Shown here piece by piece: positions 24,070-33,030 of a stretch of DNA of 40,232 bases. Source of the DNA: an uncultured Spirochaetaceae bacterium. GTDB taxonomy: Bacteria; Spirochaetota; Spirochaetia; Sphaerochaetales; Sphaerochaetaceae. The notes beneath the pieces are model-generated. The model had not been told where the DNA came from, searched no databases, and saw nothing but the letters and a program-made list of their open reading frames with translations. The number at the start of each line of letters is the position of its first letter. Within the stretch, counting starts at the first letter, position 1. The stretch covers positions 1-40,232 of the forward strand of contig CALXLD010000029.1 in the NCBI GenBank assembly GCA_944389105.1. Direction: 5' to 3'. The position numbers and the translations under genes were made by a program.

Positions 24070-25283
24070 AGATACGGATGGAGAATGGAAAGCTCTTAGT
24101 CCCTGATACTCCTGAAATCGTGTATATCGAAGGGGATGGTGTCGGCAAGGAAATTACCGATAAAATGAGGCTTGTCCTTGATAGTGCAGCTGCGAAAGCA
24201 TATGGTGGCAGAAAGAGGATTGAGTGGAAGGAAGCGCTAGCCGGCGGAAAGGCGATAGAGCAGACAGGCAGCAATCTTCCAGATGAGACTATTAAGGAGA
24301 TTGAGGATTCTCTTGTCGCTATAAAAGGCCCTCTGATGACTCCTGTCGGAAAAGGTGCAAGATCGATAAACGTAGCTCTGAGGCAGAAGCTTGATCTCTA
24401 TGTATGTCTCCGCCCTGTTGAATACTTTGAAGGAGTTCCTTCTCCTGTAAGGCACCCCGAGAATGTGGATATGGTTGTCTTCAGGGAGAACACGGAGGAT
24501 ATATATGCAGGCATAGAGTGGCCATCTGGATCAGACGAGGTCAGGAAAGTCATTTCCTTCCTGCAGAATGAGATGAATGTTACTAAAATACGCTTTCCTG
24601 AGACCTCTGCCCTTGGTGTGAAGCCTGTATCTCCCGATGGCTCTAAAAGACTCATAAGAGCTGCCATTGATTATGCTATCGAACATGGAAGGAAGTCCGT
24701 CACGCTTGTGCATAAAGGAAACATCATGAAGTTCACAGAAGGCGGTTTCCGTGTATGGGGTTATGAAATAGCTATGCAGGAGTATGGCGCGTATGAAAAA
24801 GATGGACGTGTCTATATACCTCACCAAGGTGGCGATATCGAGATAAAGGACTGCATCTGCGATGCTTTCCTCCAGAATATACTTCTGAAGCCGGAGGAGT
24901 ACAGCGTCATTGCGACACTTAATCTAAATGGTGATTATGTCTCTGATGCCCTTGCTGCTGAAGTAGGAGGAATCGGTATAGCTCCAGGCGGGAATATAAA
25001 TTACCAGACGGGAGCTGCTGTTTTCGAGGCAACTCACGGTACAGCTCCGGATATTGCCGGAAAAGATATCGTGAATCCGCTTTCGATAATCCTTTCAGGT
25101 GTTATGATGCTTGAGTACATAGGATGGAAAGAGGCTGCGGATATGATACGTTCTGCGGTCAGGAAAGCTATTTCATCTGGAAGAGTCACAAGCGATTTCT
25201 ATAGACTGCTCCTGAAAGAAGGAAGGAACGGGGAATGCCTTTCGACAACAGCATTCACCGATAGCCTTATCTCCCTTCTTTGA
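24066..25283 (+). CDS. icd: Isocitrate dehydrogenase (NADP-type)
   Basis: A 405-residue decarboxylating dehydrogenase giving 2-oxoglutarate, the glutamate precursor. Family motifs: EGDGVGKEI near the N-terminus, [23 protein letters not shown] (substrate loop with Ser and Arg residues), [27 protein letters not shown], and [17 protein letters not shown] near the nucleotide site. Length and motifs fit the E. coli Icd type. Its last 17 bases overlap the 3' end of the opposing HAD gene. Confidence 0.93.
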   Translation: MKIRMENGKLLVPDTPEIVYIEGDGVGKEITDKMRLVLDSAAAKAYGGRKRIEWKEALAGGKAIEQTGSNLPDETIKEIEDSLVAIKGPLMTPVGKGARSINVALRQKLDLYVCLRPVEYFEGVPSPVRHPENVDMVVFRENTEDIYAGIEWPSGSDEVRKVISFLQNEMNVTKIRFPETSALGVKPVSPDGSKRLIRAAIDYAIEHGRKSVTLVHKGNIMKFTEGGFRVWGYEIAMQEYGAYEKDGRVYIPHQGGDIEIKDCICDAFLQNILLKPEEYSVIATLNLNGDYVSDALAAEVGGIGIAPGGNINYQTGAAVFEATHGTAPDIAGKDIVNPLSIILSGVMMLEYIGWKEAADMIRSAVRKAISSGRVTSDFYRLLLKEGRNGECLSTTAFTDSLISLL

Positions 25284-25929
25284 TATCTTCAAAGGACTGG
25301 ATTTCTATGACTTTGCTGTCATCAATGCTTTCCAGTCCTTTTTCCTTTATTCTGTAGACTAGTTTTACGCCGGAGCTGAGCGCAGCTTTTACTCCTGAGG
25401 CAGAATCTTCGAATACTATCGTGTTATCGGGATCGGTTCCTATCTGCTTCATTGCAAGAAGGAATATAGCAGGATCAGGTTTTGATGGGATATCTGTTCT
25501 TCCTGCGATGATATTCTCTCTTTCAAAGAATCTTTCAAGCCCATATTCCGGGATATACCACTCCATATTGATCCATGGTGCAGAGGAGGCTATTGCAAGT
25601 TTTTTTCCCTTCGCCTTCAGGGATGACAGGATTTCCTCTGCTCCAGGAGACAATGAAATCTTCCTGCTCAGACAGAGTTCCTTGTAGATCATTTCCTTCT
25701 CAGCAGCGATTTCAATCCTTTTCATTTCGCTTTCATCCGGTGCCAGATACAGGACTGTTTCTTCGTCCGTTCTTCCATTGAGGGTGGCAAATTCTTCGTC
25801 TGAAAGGGCTGTACCTCTGTATTTGCTGAAAATAATGGACCACGCTTCCCTGTTTTCCCTGGAGTCCCAGAAAAGCGTGCCATTGAAATCGAAGATGTAT
25901 CCGTCAGCGTTCAGCAATTGGAACGACAT
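25267..25929 (-). CDS. HAD-superfamily hydrolase with altered nucleophile motif
   Basis: A 220-residue HAD subfamily IA protein, probably a sugar-phosphate phosphatase or beta-phosphoglucomutase-like enzyme. The first motif reads FDFNGTLF: the nucleophile Asp is present, but the second Asp of DxDxT is Asn. Motif II is AIASSAPW, motif III Lys is in [11 protein letters not shown], and motif IV is [15 protein letters not shown] 25929 is chosen because GGAGG lies just upstream; the frame opens further, but that part sits inside gltA. It overlaps the gltA 3' end by 26 bases and is likely cotranscribed with it. Confidence 0.8.
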   Translation of the reverse strand: MSFQLLNADGYIFDFNGTLFWDSRENREAWSIIFSKYRGTALSDEEFATLNGRTDEETVLYLAPDESEMKRIEIAAEKEMIYKELCLSRKISLSPGAEEILSSLKAKGKKLAIASSAPWINMEWYIPEYGLERFFERENIIAGRTDIPSKPDPAIFLLAMKQIGTDPDNTIVFEDSASGVKAALSSGVKLVYRIKEKGLESIDDSKVIEIQSFEDIKEGR

Positions 25930-27202
25930 CACGTTCCTCCGGTCCGGAATATATCTGTCTAGGTCTTCCGATCTTCTGATACGGATCGTGCTTCCATTCA
26001 AGATAGTGTGCTATCCATCCGGGAAGCCTGCCCATGGCGAAGAGCACAGTAAACATCGATACAGGGATTCCCATCATGTGGAATGTGATTCCTGTATAGA
26101 AATCAACATTAGGATAGAGGTTGCGTTCTATGAAATAATCATCGTGGGTAGCTCTCTCCTCAAGCTCAAGCGCTATATCAAGGAGTGCATCAGTTGTTCC
26201 GGAGGAAGCAAGGACTTCCTTTGTGATTTCCTTTGCAATGCGTGCTCTTGGATCGAATGTCTTGTAGACTCTGTGGCCGAATCCGAAAAGGCGGAATGGA
26301 TCATCTTTGGATTTTGCTTTTTCTATTACCTTATCAATAGAGAGTCCCTCTGTCTGGATCTTCTGCAGCATATCCATCACGGCCTGATTAGCTCCTCCGT
26401 GCTTAGAGCCCCAGAGTGCACAGACTCCTGCTGTGACAGAAGCATAGAGATTGGCATCTGATGAACCTACAAGACGAACTGCACTTGTCGAACAGTTCTG
26501 CTCATGATCTGCATGGATGATAAGAAGCTTGTTCAGTGCTGCGACATGGACAGGTGATGGAGTGTAGTTATTTACAGATGTCCTGAACATCATGTTCAGG
26601 AAATTCGCGCAGTATGAATAGTTATATTGCGGTTCGACAAAATCCAGTCCCTTCATCTGCCTGTATGTGAAAGCAGCTATCGTTCTCATCTTTGAAAGCA
26701 GTCTTGTGACGGTCAGGTCAAGGTTTTCCTCAGGATCCTTATCCTCAAGTTCTGGATAGAAAGCAGAAAGGGATGCGACCATCGCCGCAAGAATTCCCAT
26801 CGGATGTCCGTCATGGGGATATGCCCGGAAGAAGTCCCTCATGTTTACATGGAGGAGGGAGTTCTCATTCAGAAGCTTCTGGTATCCGATTCTTTCCTCT
26901 GCCGATGGCAGTCTTCCTTTTATAAGGAGGTAAGCCACCTCGATGAAATCGCATTTGGCTACAAGATCCGCGATGTCATAGCCTCTGTAGCGCAGTATTC
27001 CTTTCTCGCCATTGATGTAGCATATGGAAGACATGCATGAGCCAGTATTCACATAACCTGGGTCATAGGTGATGTATCCAGTCTCTTTTCTCAGTGCAGT
27101 GATATCAATGGATTTCTCACCCATATTGTCAGTGATGATATCTGCTTTGAATTCTTTTCCACCGGAAAGTCTGATGGATGCGGCTTCTTTTTCTCTAATC
27201 AT
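25904..27202 (-). CDS. gltA: Citrate synthase
   Basis: A 432-residue citrate synthase of the large, type II (hexameric, E. coli-like) group. It condenses oxaloacetate and acetyl-CoA. Catalytic and binding regions are seen: IIHADHEQNCSTSAVRLVGSS, WGSKHGGANQAVMDML (active His), GFGHRVYKTFDPRA, and DFYTGITFHMMGIP. Start ATG 27202 has AAGGAG upstream and overlaps the dehydrogenase gene before it by four bases. With acn and icd next door, the cluster gives 2-oxoglutarate. No gene for the succinate side of the cycle is in the window. Confidence 0.95.
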   Translation of the reverse strand: MIREKEAASIRLSGGKEFKADIITDNMGEKSIDITALRKETGYITYDPGYVNTGSCMSSICYINGEKGILRYRGYDIADLVAKCDFIEVAYLLIKGRLPSAEERIGYQKLLNENSLLHVNMRDFFRAYPHDGHPMGILAAMVASLSAFYPELEDKDPEENLDLTVTRLLSKMRTIAAFTYRQMKGLDFVEPQYNYSYCANFLNMMFRTSVNNYTPSPVHVAALNKLLIIHADHEQNCSTSAVRLVGSSDANLYASVTAGVCALWGSKHGGANQAVMDMLQKIQTEGLSIDKVIEKAKSKDDPFRLFGFGHRVYKTFDPRARIAKEITKEVLASSGTTDALLDIALELEERATHDDYFIERNLYPNVDFYTGITFHMMGIPVSMFTVLFAMGRLPGWIAHYLEWKHDPYQKIGRPRQIYSGPEERDVVPIAER

Positions 27203-28086
27203 AGGATCTCCTTTCCTGCCATTGCTTCAAGTGCTTTTACCAGTACCTGTGTGCCTTTCTTTCCCATACCTTCGGCTTTTATAGCCATATAAAGCTGTTT
27301 AGTCAGTGCAAGGGATGGCAGAGGTAGCTCCATTCTCTCCGCTTCTTCCAATGCAATTCCCATATCCTTTATAAAATGCTCAACCATGAATCCTGGTTCA
27401 TAGTCCTTTCTGAGGACGCGGGGGGCAAGATTGTCCAGCGTCCAGCAGCCAGCAGCTCCTTTAGAAATCGTTGCGACCATCTTTTCAAGGTTAAGACCTG
27501 CTTTTGCTCCATAGACGAGTGCTTCGGATACTCCGCACATGGTTCCTGCGATAACAATCTGATTAGCCATCTTTGTGTTCTGCCCGGCTCCTACCTCTCC
27601 CATATGCGTAATATTCTTTCCCATTATCTGGAAAAGAGGCAGAAGAGCTTCAAATACTTTTTCAGAGGCCCCGACCATAATCGAGAGCGTTCCGTTCCTG
27701 GCTCCTGTATCTCCTCCTGAAACAGGAGCATCTGCCATTTCAGCTCCTTTCTTCCTGAGTTCTTCAGCTATTTCGATGTCAAGGGAAGGTTTTGTAGTGG
27801 TCATGTCGCAGAAGATCTTTCCGCTTTCCGCACCTTCGATTATTCCATTACTTCCAAGATAGACTTCCTGAACATCCTTTGGGAAACCGACGATTGTGAA
27901 AGTTATATCGGCATTCTCCGCAACGGAGCGGGGTGTATCGCACCAGTGGGCTCCTTTCGCAACTAGAGAATCGCCTTTTGATCTTGTCCTGTTATAGATA
28001 TATAGTTCATAACCCGAATCGATGATCCTCGAGGCCATCGAGACTCCCATAACACCAAGCCCTATAAATCCTATTTTCTTTCCCAT
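27199..28086 (-). CDS. Beta-hydroxyacid dehydrogenase (HIBADH/GarR family)
   Basis: A 295-residue NAD(P)-dependent dehydrogenase of the 3-hydroxyisobutyrate / tartronate semialdehyde reductase family. The Rossmann motif is IGFIGLGVMGVSMASRI, the substrate motif is DAPVSGGDTGARNGTLSIMVG, and the catalytic Lys region is GAGQNTKMANQIVIAG, as expected for the family. It starts the operon with gltA (four-base overlap). Tartronate semialdehyde reductase, 3-hydroxyisobutyrate or glyoxylate/succinic semialdehyde reductase are all possible. There is no Shine-Dalgarno, and the -10 box lies six bases before the ATG. Confidence 0.88.
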   Translation of the reverse strand: MGKKIGFIGLGVMGVSMASRIIDSGYELYIYNRTRSKGDSLVAKGAHWCDTPRSVAENADITFTIVGFPKDVQEVYLGSNGIIEGAESGKIFCDMTTTKPSLDIEIAEELRKKGAEMADAPVSGGDTGARNGTLSIMVGASEKVFEALLPLFQIMGKNITHMGEVGAGQNTKMANQIVIAGTMCGVSEALVYGAKAGLNLEKMVATISKGAAGCWTLDNLAPRVLRKDYEPGFMVEHFIKDMGIALEEAERMELPLPSLALTKQLYMAIKAEGMGKKGTQVLVKALEAMAGKEIL

Positions 28087-28092
28087 GCGTAG

Positions 28093-28101
28093 ATTTTAGC
28101 A
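28093..28101 (-). promoter_or_regulatory. Extended -10 of dehydrogenase-gltA operon, possibly leaderless
   Basis: On the minus strand TGCTAAAAT (28101-28093) is an extended -10 with one mismatch. It ends six bases before ATG 28086, so the mRNA would start at or next to the start codon. Confidence 0.45.
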
Positions 28102-28189
28102 TCAATCGGGATGGGGAAACTAGCCCGGCCGTTTTGATAGGTCCTTTGCTGGGAAAACTGGAAAAAGAATGGTTAAAATCGAATAACTG

Positions 28190-28217
28190 TTGCAGATATT
28201 CTTCCTTTGGCTATAAT
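28190..28217 (+). promoter_or_regulatory. Promoter of MATE gene, possibly leaderless
   Basis: TTGCAG (28190-28195), 16-base spacer, perfect TATAAT (28212-28217). The ATG follows eight bases later, without Shine-Dalgarno. Confidence 0.5.
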
Positions 28218-28225
28218 CCAGAATC

Positions 28226-29569
28226 ATGGCTGGTGAAAGGGCATTAGTTGATTTTTCTACTGGATCTATTTCTGGAAAGATAATTGCTTTCGCTTTTCCT
28301 TTATTTCTTGGAAACCTCTTTCAGCAGCTTTATAACGCGGCTGATACATTGATAGTCGGCAACTTCCTCGGATCTGAAGCTCTAGCTGCGGTTTCCACAT
28401 CCAGTTCCCTTATATTCATGATGGTGGGTTTCTTCAATGGTCTTGCAGTAGGGGCTGGTGTTGTGATTTCCCGTGCATTCGGCGCAAGAGATGAGGAGAA
28501 GCTTGAAAGGGCTATCTATTCGGACATCGCATTCGGCATTGTCTCTGGTATTATCCTTACGGTATTTGCCGTAATATTCACGCCATCAATTCTTAGGTGG
28601 ATAGCAACTCCTGAAGATATTCTTCCGCTGAGCTCTGATTATTTCCGCATATATTCAGCAGGAATATTCTTTTCAGTCATGTACAACATCCTTATGGGGA
28701 TAATGAATGCCCTTGGGGACAGCCGGCATCCTCTGTATTATCTTATAATTTCTTCTGCAGTGAATATTTTTCTGGATATTCTTTTTATCGCGGGATTCGG
28801 AATGGGAGTCGGATCAGCTGCTGCCGCAACCATCATTTCGCAGGCGGTTAGCTCTGTGCTTTGCCTTGTACGGCTTATAAGAGGCGAGGGAAAGATCAGA
28901 ATAAGGCTTAGCAGGATAAGGCCATACAGAAGAGAATTGAGAGGAATAATAAACTATGGTCTTCCCGCTGGACTCCAGAACTCAATAGTCGGTCTTGCCA
29001 ATACCGTCGTACAGGCTTCTGTGAATACTTTCTCCGCAGCTGCCATTGCTGGATTCGGGGTTTATGGAAAGGTGGAGGGATTTGTTCTGCTTCCGATCAC
29101 GACATTCTCTCTTGCTCTCACGACATTTGTTGCACAGACGATGGGTAACAGGAATCTGGAAAGAACAAAGAAGGGTGTTGTAGAGGGGATGCTGATGACT
29201 GTGATTTCCGGAGAGATACTTGGGATTATCCTTTATATTACAGCTCCTTTTCTCGTTTCGCTTTTTTCATCGGACCCTGAGGTAATAGAATTCGGGACCA
29301 GGCAGGCAAGACTTGAATCCCTGCTATATTTTCTTCCTGCGATATCACATGGGAATGCTGGAGTTCTCAGAGGTGCGGGAAAAGCGTTTATACCGATGTT
29401 TGTCCTTCTTTGCTCCTGGTGCATCATCCGTGTCATCTTTGTCCAGATAGCGCTTCTTTTCTCACACAGCATAATGCTTATCTACATTGCCTATCCTCTT
29501 ACCTGGTTTATATCAAGCAGCATATTCCTATTTGTCCTTCTTCGGGGGAAATGGCTTACAAGAAGCTGA
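28226..29569 (+). CDS. MATE-family efflux transporter
   Basis: A 447-residue, 12-segment membrane exporter of the MatE family (DinF/NorM-like), driven by sodium or proton gradients and moving drugs or small metabolites. Family hallmarks include FALPLFLGNLFQQ-type start (AFPLFLGNLFQQLYNAADT), VGNFLGSEALAAVS, and the matching second half (IINYGLPAGLQNSIVGLANTVV). Single gene, with a terminator not evident. Its composition is still like the genes to its left; the base content changes after it. Substrate unknown. Confidence 0.92.
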   Translation: MAGERALVDFSTGSISGKIIAFAFPLFLGNLFQQLYNAADTLIVGNFLGSEALAAVSTSSSLIFMMVGFFNGLAVGAGVVISRAFGARDEEKLERAIYSDIAFGIVSGIILTVFAVIFTPSILRWIATPEDILPLSSDYFRIYSAGIFFSVMYNILMGIMNALGDSRHPLYYLIISSAVNIFLDILFIAGFGMGVGSAAAATIISQAVSSVLCLVRLIRGEGKIRIRLSRIRPYRRELRGIINYGLPAGLQNSIVGLANTVVQASVNTFSAAAIAGFGVYGKVEGFVLLPITTFSLALTTFVAQTMGNRNLERTKKGVVEGMLMTVISGEILGIILYITAPFLVSLFSSDPEVIEFGTRQARLESLLYFLPAISHGNAGVLRGAGKAFIPMFVLLCSWCIIRVIFVQIALLFSHSIMLIYIAYPLTWFISSSIFLFVLLRGKWLTRS

Positions 29570-29583
29570 GGGACAGTGTTCAT

Positions 29584-29612
29584 TTGACATTACATTGGTA
29601 TTTTTCTTTTAT
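29584..29612 (+). promoter_or_regulatory. Promoter of two-component gene pair
   Basis: A perfect TTGACA (29584-29589), 17-base spacer, TTTTAT (29607-29612). It lies 14 bases after the MATE stop and 52 bases before the kinase ATG at 29664. Confidence 0.5.
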
Positions 29613-29663
29613 GCGTGAAGTTTTTTTCCTGCAGCTTGATATTTTTGTATATCATTCAAATGT

Positions 29664-30938
29664 ATGAAATTGGTACTAACTTCAGGGAAATTGCAAACTC
29701 AGTATAAGGTAATTGTTCTATTTTGCTGTACAGCTTTAATCAGTCTTATAGCAATGTATTATATACTGCTATATCGATACATTGGTAGCCTTGGCTTATC
29801 TGCATTTGGGTTGAAGATGCTGGAAAAATCTTGCTTTTTCTTTTTCTCAATACAGATAATACTTGGAACTGCTTCAATCGGGATAGCAAGGAATACAAGC
29901 CTGAAAATAATTCTTTTGCCAATTTTGGTTATTTTGCAGTATTTTCATAGAATTCTTATTTTTGAGAATATTGAATTATATCTGATATCATCGATAGCTG
30001 TTTCATTTTTCCTAGGTATTTCATGCCCTCTGAAATCATTTGTAGTTATATCTTTTAGTATGATGCTGGCTTTTGTTTTTATGTCGCCAATTCCAAATAG
30101 CTATTTTTCTTATCTATCAGCAGATATGACTGATAATATATTGGTATTGATTGTTTCGATGATAGTTTATTTATCGATTATATTTTCAAGAGCAGAGATT
30201 GAAAGAAGCCTTATTTTGAAGAATGGATTCAAAAGGGAACTGGAAACAAATCAGCAGCTTATCGAGTTCAATGTACAGCTTCAGAATTTTGTAAAGGAAA
30301 GAGAAGTAGATGCAGCGCAGGAAGAAAGAAAGAGAATAACAAGGGAAATGCATGATGCAAATGGTTATCATTTTACAAATATTATGGCTTTAATGAATGC
30401 TGGAATAAGCAGTGGCAATAAAGATTGGTCAATCATTGAGAATATATTTCAGCTTGCATCTACTGAAGCTCACAAAGGACTGCTGGACTCCAGAAGGATT
30501 CTTCATCAGTTGAGAGATTCTTTTTTCCATACAGCGACAAGAGATTTCATTGGTGAGATATATTATGTGGTAAGCATATTCCGGAAATGCACAGGGGTTG
30601 ATGTTGATATTAATTATGGAAACCTTGCTCCTTTTTATAACCCGAGTCTTATGACGGCAATCAGCAGAATAGTTCAGGAAGGACTGGTCAATGCTGTGAA
30701 GCATGGAAAAGCAACATATATAGAAATATCATTCTGGCAAGAAAACAATATGCTTACTTTCTTCATAGAAGACAATGGCATTGGAAGCGACCAGATAACA
30801 AAGGGCATAGGATTCAAAGGTATGGAAGAGAGAATTAGACCTTTTGGTGGAAATTTGGAGTACAATTCATATTCTGGGGTAGGGTTCAAGCTTACAGTAT
30901 CAGTTTTCCTGCCAGATAAGGAGGCATGTTTTGATTAG
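29664..30938 (+). CDS. NarL-type sensor histidine kinase
   Basis: A 424-residue kinase with five to six membrane segments in the first 170 residues and no large periplasmic domain, a coiled linker (ELETNQQLIEFNVQLQNFVK), a HisKA_3 phospho-acceptor box (KRITREMHDANGYHFTNIM, with His 230), and an ATPase domain with QEGLVNAVKHGKA (N box), EDNGIGS and GFKGMEERI. The missing sensor domain suggests signal sensing inside the membrane or through a partner. It overlaps the regulator gene by eight bases. The AT content is higher than in genes to the left. No Shine-Dalgarno is seen before ATG 29664. Confidence 0.9.
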   Translation: MKLVLTSGKLQTQYKVIVLFCCTALISLIAMYYILLYRYIGSLGLSAFGLKMLEKSCFFFFSIQIILGTASIGIARNTSLKIILLPILVILQYFHRILIFENIELYLISSIAVSFFLGISCPLKSFVVISFSMMLAFVFMSPIPNSYFSYLSADMTDNILVLIVSMIVYLSIIFSRAEIERSLILKNGFKRELETNQQLIEFNVQLQNFVKEREVDAAQEERKRITREMHDANGYHFTNIMALMNAGISSGNKDWSIIENIFQLASTEAHKGLLDSRRILHQLRDSFFHTATRDFIGEIYYVVSIFRKCTGVDVDINYGNLAPFYNPSLMTAISRIVQEGLVNAVKHGKATYIEISFWQENNMLTFFIEDNGIGSDQITKGIGFKGMEERIRPFGGNLEYNSYSGVGFKLTVSVFLPDKEACFD

Positions 30939-31581
30939 GATACTTCTTGTTGATGATCAATATTTATTTGCCCAGAGTTTGAAAATGATGATATCAAACT
31001 ATGCAGAAGATATTGACGTAGTTGGTATTGCTGAAGATGGAGAAGAAGCTGTGAAGATGAGCAGGGAACTCAGACCTGATGTTATTCTCATGGATATATA
31101 TATGAAGCATATGAATGGTGTCCGTGCAACTAAAATAATCCATCATGAATTTCCTGATATTCGAATAATAATCCTTAGCACATATGGAGAAGACGAAAAT
31201 GTGAGGGAGGCTCTTTTATCAGGTGCCTCCGGTTACCTTATGAAGGATATTTCCCCGACAGAGTTGTTGATTTCTATTAGGTCATTCAAGAGCGGAAGCA
31301 TACAGATTTCTCCATCTATTCTTCAGACATTGATTAAGAAAACATATGTGGATATGTCTGAAAAAAGAAACAATAATCCTCAGCTGTTCTCATTGCTTGA
31401 TGAACTGACAAAAAGGGAAAGAGAAGTTTTCAGTATGCTTGCAACAGGATATGAAAATGAGATGATTGCAGAAAAGCTGTCTTTGTCAGAGCAGACTGTA
31501 AGAAATTATGTTTCATCGATTTATAATAAGCTTGGAGTTAAAGATAGATTTGAAATTATACGATTAGCAAATAGAACATAG
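30931..31581 (+). CDS. NarL/LuxR-family response regulator
   Basis: A 216-residue regulator with a receiver domain (phospho-acceptor D55 in VILMDIYM; acidic pair in LLVDDQ; K in YLMKDISP) and a C-terminal LuxR HTH (LTKREREVFSMLATGYENEM, then IAEKLSLSEQTVRNYVSSIY). It starts with TTG at 30931, clearly chosen by AAGGAGG at 30918-30924, six bases upstream. It is paired with the kinase and lies just before the sugar-transport genes, so it probably controls them. The palindrome at 31580-31593 is a possible site. Confidence 0.92.
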   Translation: MIRILLVDDQYLFAQSLKMMISNYAEDIDVVGIAEDGEEAVKMSRELRPDVILMDIYMKHMNGVRATKIIHHEFPDIRIIILSTYGEDENVREALLSGASGYLMKDISPTELLISIRSFKSGSIQISPSILQTLIKKTYVDMSEKRNNNPQLFSLLDELTKREREVFSMLATGYENEMIAEKLSLSEQTVRNYVSSIYNKLGVKDRFEIIRLANRT

Positions 31582-31606
31582 TACAATTGTACTTGGTTCT
31601 TTGATA
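31580..31606 (+). promoter_or_regulatory. Palindromic site and -35 box before sugar-transport operon
   Basis: AGTACAATTGTACT (31580-31593) is a perfect 14-bp palindrome, flanked further by AGAAC and GTTCT. It overlaps the last two bases of the regulator stop codon and sits eight bases before TTGATA (31601-31606), a good -35. TCTTAT near 31626 could be the -10 (19-base spacer). The position is that of an activator site. Confidence 0.45.
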
Positions 31607-31681
31607 AAAAGTATTTTTGTTTCTTTCTTATTTCCTGATCTGCTTTATTCTGCATCGTACAAGACTACAAGGAGGTCAGTC

Positions 31682-32965
31682 GTGAAAAAAGAGAGAACCA
31701 TATTACTTGTTCTTTTGTCAATTATTCTATTGGCTAGTCCTGTTCTGGCTGCAGGGCAGTCTGAAGTTTCCAATGAATCGGAGAAAATGACTCTGAGATT
31801 CTTTTTCCCTATAGGAACAGCAGGAAATCTTGCTAATATAATGACAAATCTGTGCAATGAGTATTCGGAACAGAATCCAGAAGTAAGCATTGAAGCAATT
31901 TATGCGGGTGATTATGTTCAGACTTTCCAGAGAACTCTTACAAGTAGCCGTGCAGGAAATCCCCCAGATGTAGCAGTTCTTACCAATGCTGATGTCTGGA
32001 CTGCTGTAGATGAAGGTATCGCTACACCTCTTCAGACGTTTATTGATTCAGAAGGTGAAGGCTTCCTTGATAGATTCTTCCCGGCAATGCTTGATGATTG
32101 CATGGTTGCTGGAGAGTACTATGCAATACCATTCCAGAAATCAACACATGTGCTTTATTACAACAAAGATATGTTTAGAGAAGCTGGACTCGATCCTGAA
32201 AAAGGACCTGAAACATGGGAAGAACTTGTTGAATATTGTCAGGCTCTCACAATTCCAGGAGAAAGATATGGCGTTGAGGTCCCGATTGATTTCTATTATA
32301 TGGCAGTCTTTATTCTGCAGAATGGCGGCACAATCAATAATACAGATGGATCAGAGACCTATCTTGATACACCAGCAGCAATTGAGGCCATGCAGTACCT
32401 AAAATCATTGGTAGATGCGGGGTATATGCCAGCAAAACGTCTTTATGGTGATTCCTCAAGTGATTTTGTGGCAGGGAAAACTGCGATGATGTATAACTCA
32501 TCAGGAAGCCTCGCTTTTGTAAGAGACAGCTGTTCTTTTGATTGGGGAGTCTGCTATCTTCCTGCAGGAAAAGAACGTATTGCGCCAACTGGAGGTGGAC
32601 AGTTTGTCATTTGTCAGGGAATATCTGAAGAGCGGCAGAAGGCAGCTTGGGATTTCATAAAGTGGATGACAGAACCAGAGCAGGCCGCTGAATGGAGTAT
32701 TGGCTCAGGCTTTATTGCAGTGAATCCAAAATCGTTTGATTTGCCTGTTATGGTTGAATACAACAACAATCTGCCCCAAGCTCTAGTAGCTAGGGATCAG
32801 ATGGAATATGCAATGGGTGAATATCCGAAAACTCATAACTGCCGCCAGATTGCACAGATAATGTCAACAACATTTGAGAGCATTATGGCAGGTATCTCTG
32901 AACCACAGGCAGCTATGGAGGAACTTCAGAAGAGCTGTGATTCGATATTGAACAAATACAGGTAG
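31682..32965 (+). CDS. Extracellular sugar-binding protein (ABC transporter)
   Basis: A 427-residue family 1 solute-binding protein, exported to the periplasm. The start is GTG 31682, fixed by AAGGAGG six bases upstream; the frame is open further to 31601 without support. A signal peptide (KKERTILLVLLSIILLASPV) ends LAAGQS and has no lipobox Cys, so it should be cut by signal peptidase I and be free in the periplasm. Domain features: HVLYYNKDMFREAGLDPEKG, PETWEELVEYCQAL and WDFIKWMTEPEQAAEWS, all typical. Ligand is probably a sugar, oligosaccharide or glycerol-3-phosphate-type compound. Confidence 0.92.
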   Translation: MKKERTILLVLLSIILLASPVLAAGQSEVSNESEKMTLRFFFPIGTAGNLANIMTNLCNEYSEQNPEVSIEAIYAGDYVQTFQRTLTSSRAGNPPDVAVLTNADVWTAVDEGIATPLQTFIDSEGEGFLDRFFPAMLDDCMVAGEYYAIPFQKSTHVLYYNKDMFREAGLDPEKGPETWEELVEYCQALTIPGERYGVEVPIDFYYMAVFILQNGGTINNTDGSETYLDTPAAIEAMQYLKSLVDAGYMPAKRLYGDSSSDFVAGKTAMMYNSSGSLAFVRDSCSFDWGVCYLPAGKERIAPTGGGQFVICQGISEERQKAAWDFIKWMTEPEQAAEWSIGSGFIAVNPKSFDLPVMVEYNNNLPQALVARDQMEYAMGEYPKTHNCRQIAQIMSTTFESIMAGISEPQAAMEELQKSCDSILNKYR

Positions 32966-32980
32966 GGATCGTTATGCGAA

Positions 32981-33008
32981 AGAGCCCGTTAAAATTGTAA
33001 CGGGCTCT
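32981..33008 (+). terminator. Intercistronic hairpin after binding-protein gene
   Basis: AGAGCCCGTTA (32981-32991), loop AAATTG, TAACGGGCTCT (32998-33008). An 11-bp perfect stem without a T-tract. Such stems after a binding-protein gene keep its mRNA more abundant than that of the permeases, as known for malE-malF. Confidence 0.7.
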
Positions 33009-33030
33009 GATAATATAGGAGATCATAGTT

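Noticed and set aside
31601..31681. N-terminal extension of the sugar-binding protein from 31601
   Set aside because: It would spoil the signal peptide; GTG 31682 has a perfect AAGGAGG.
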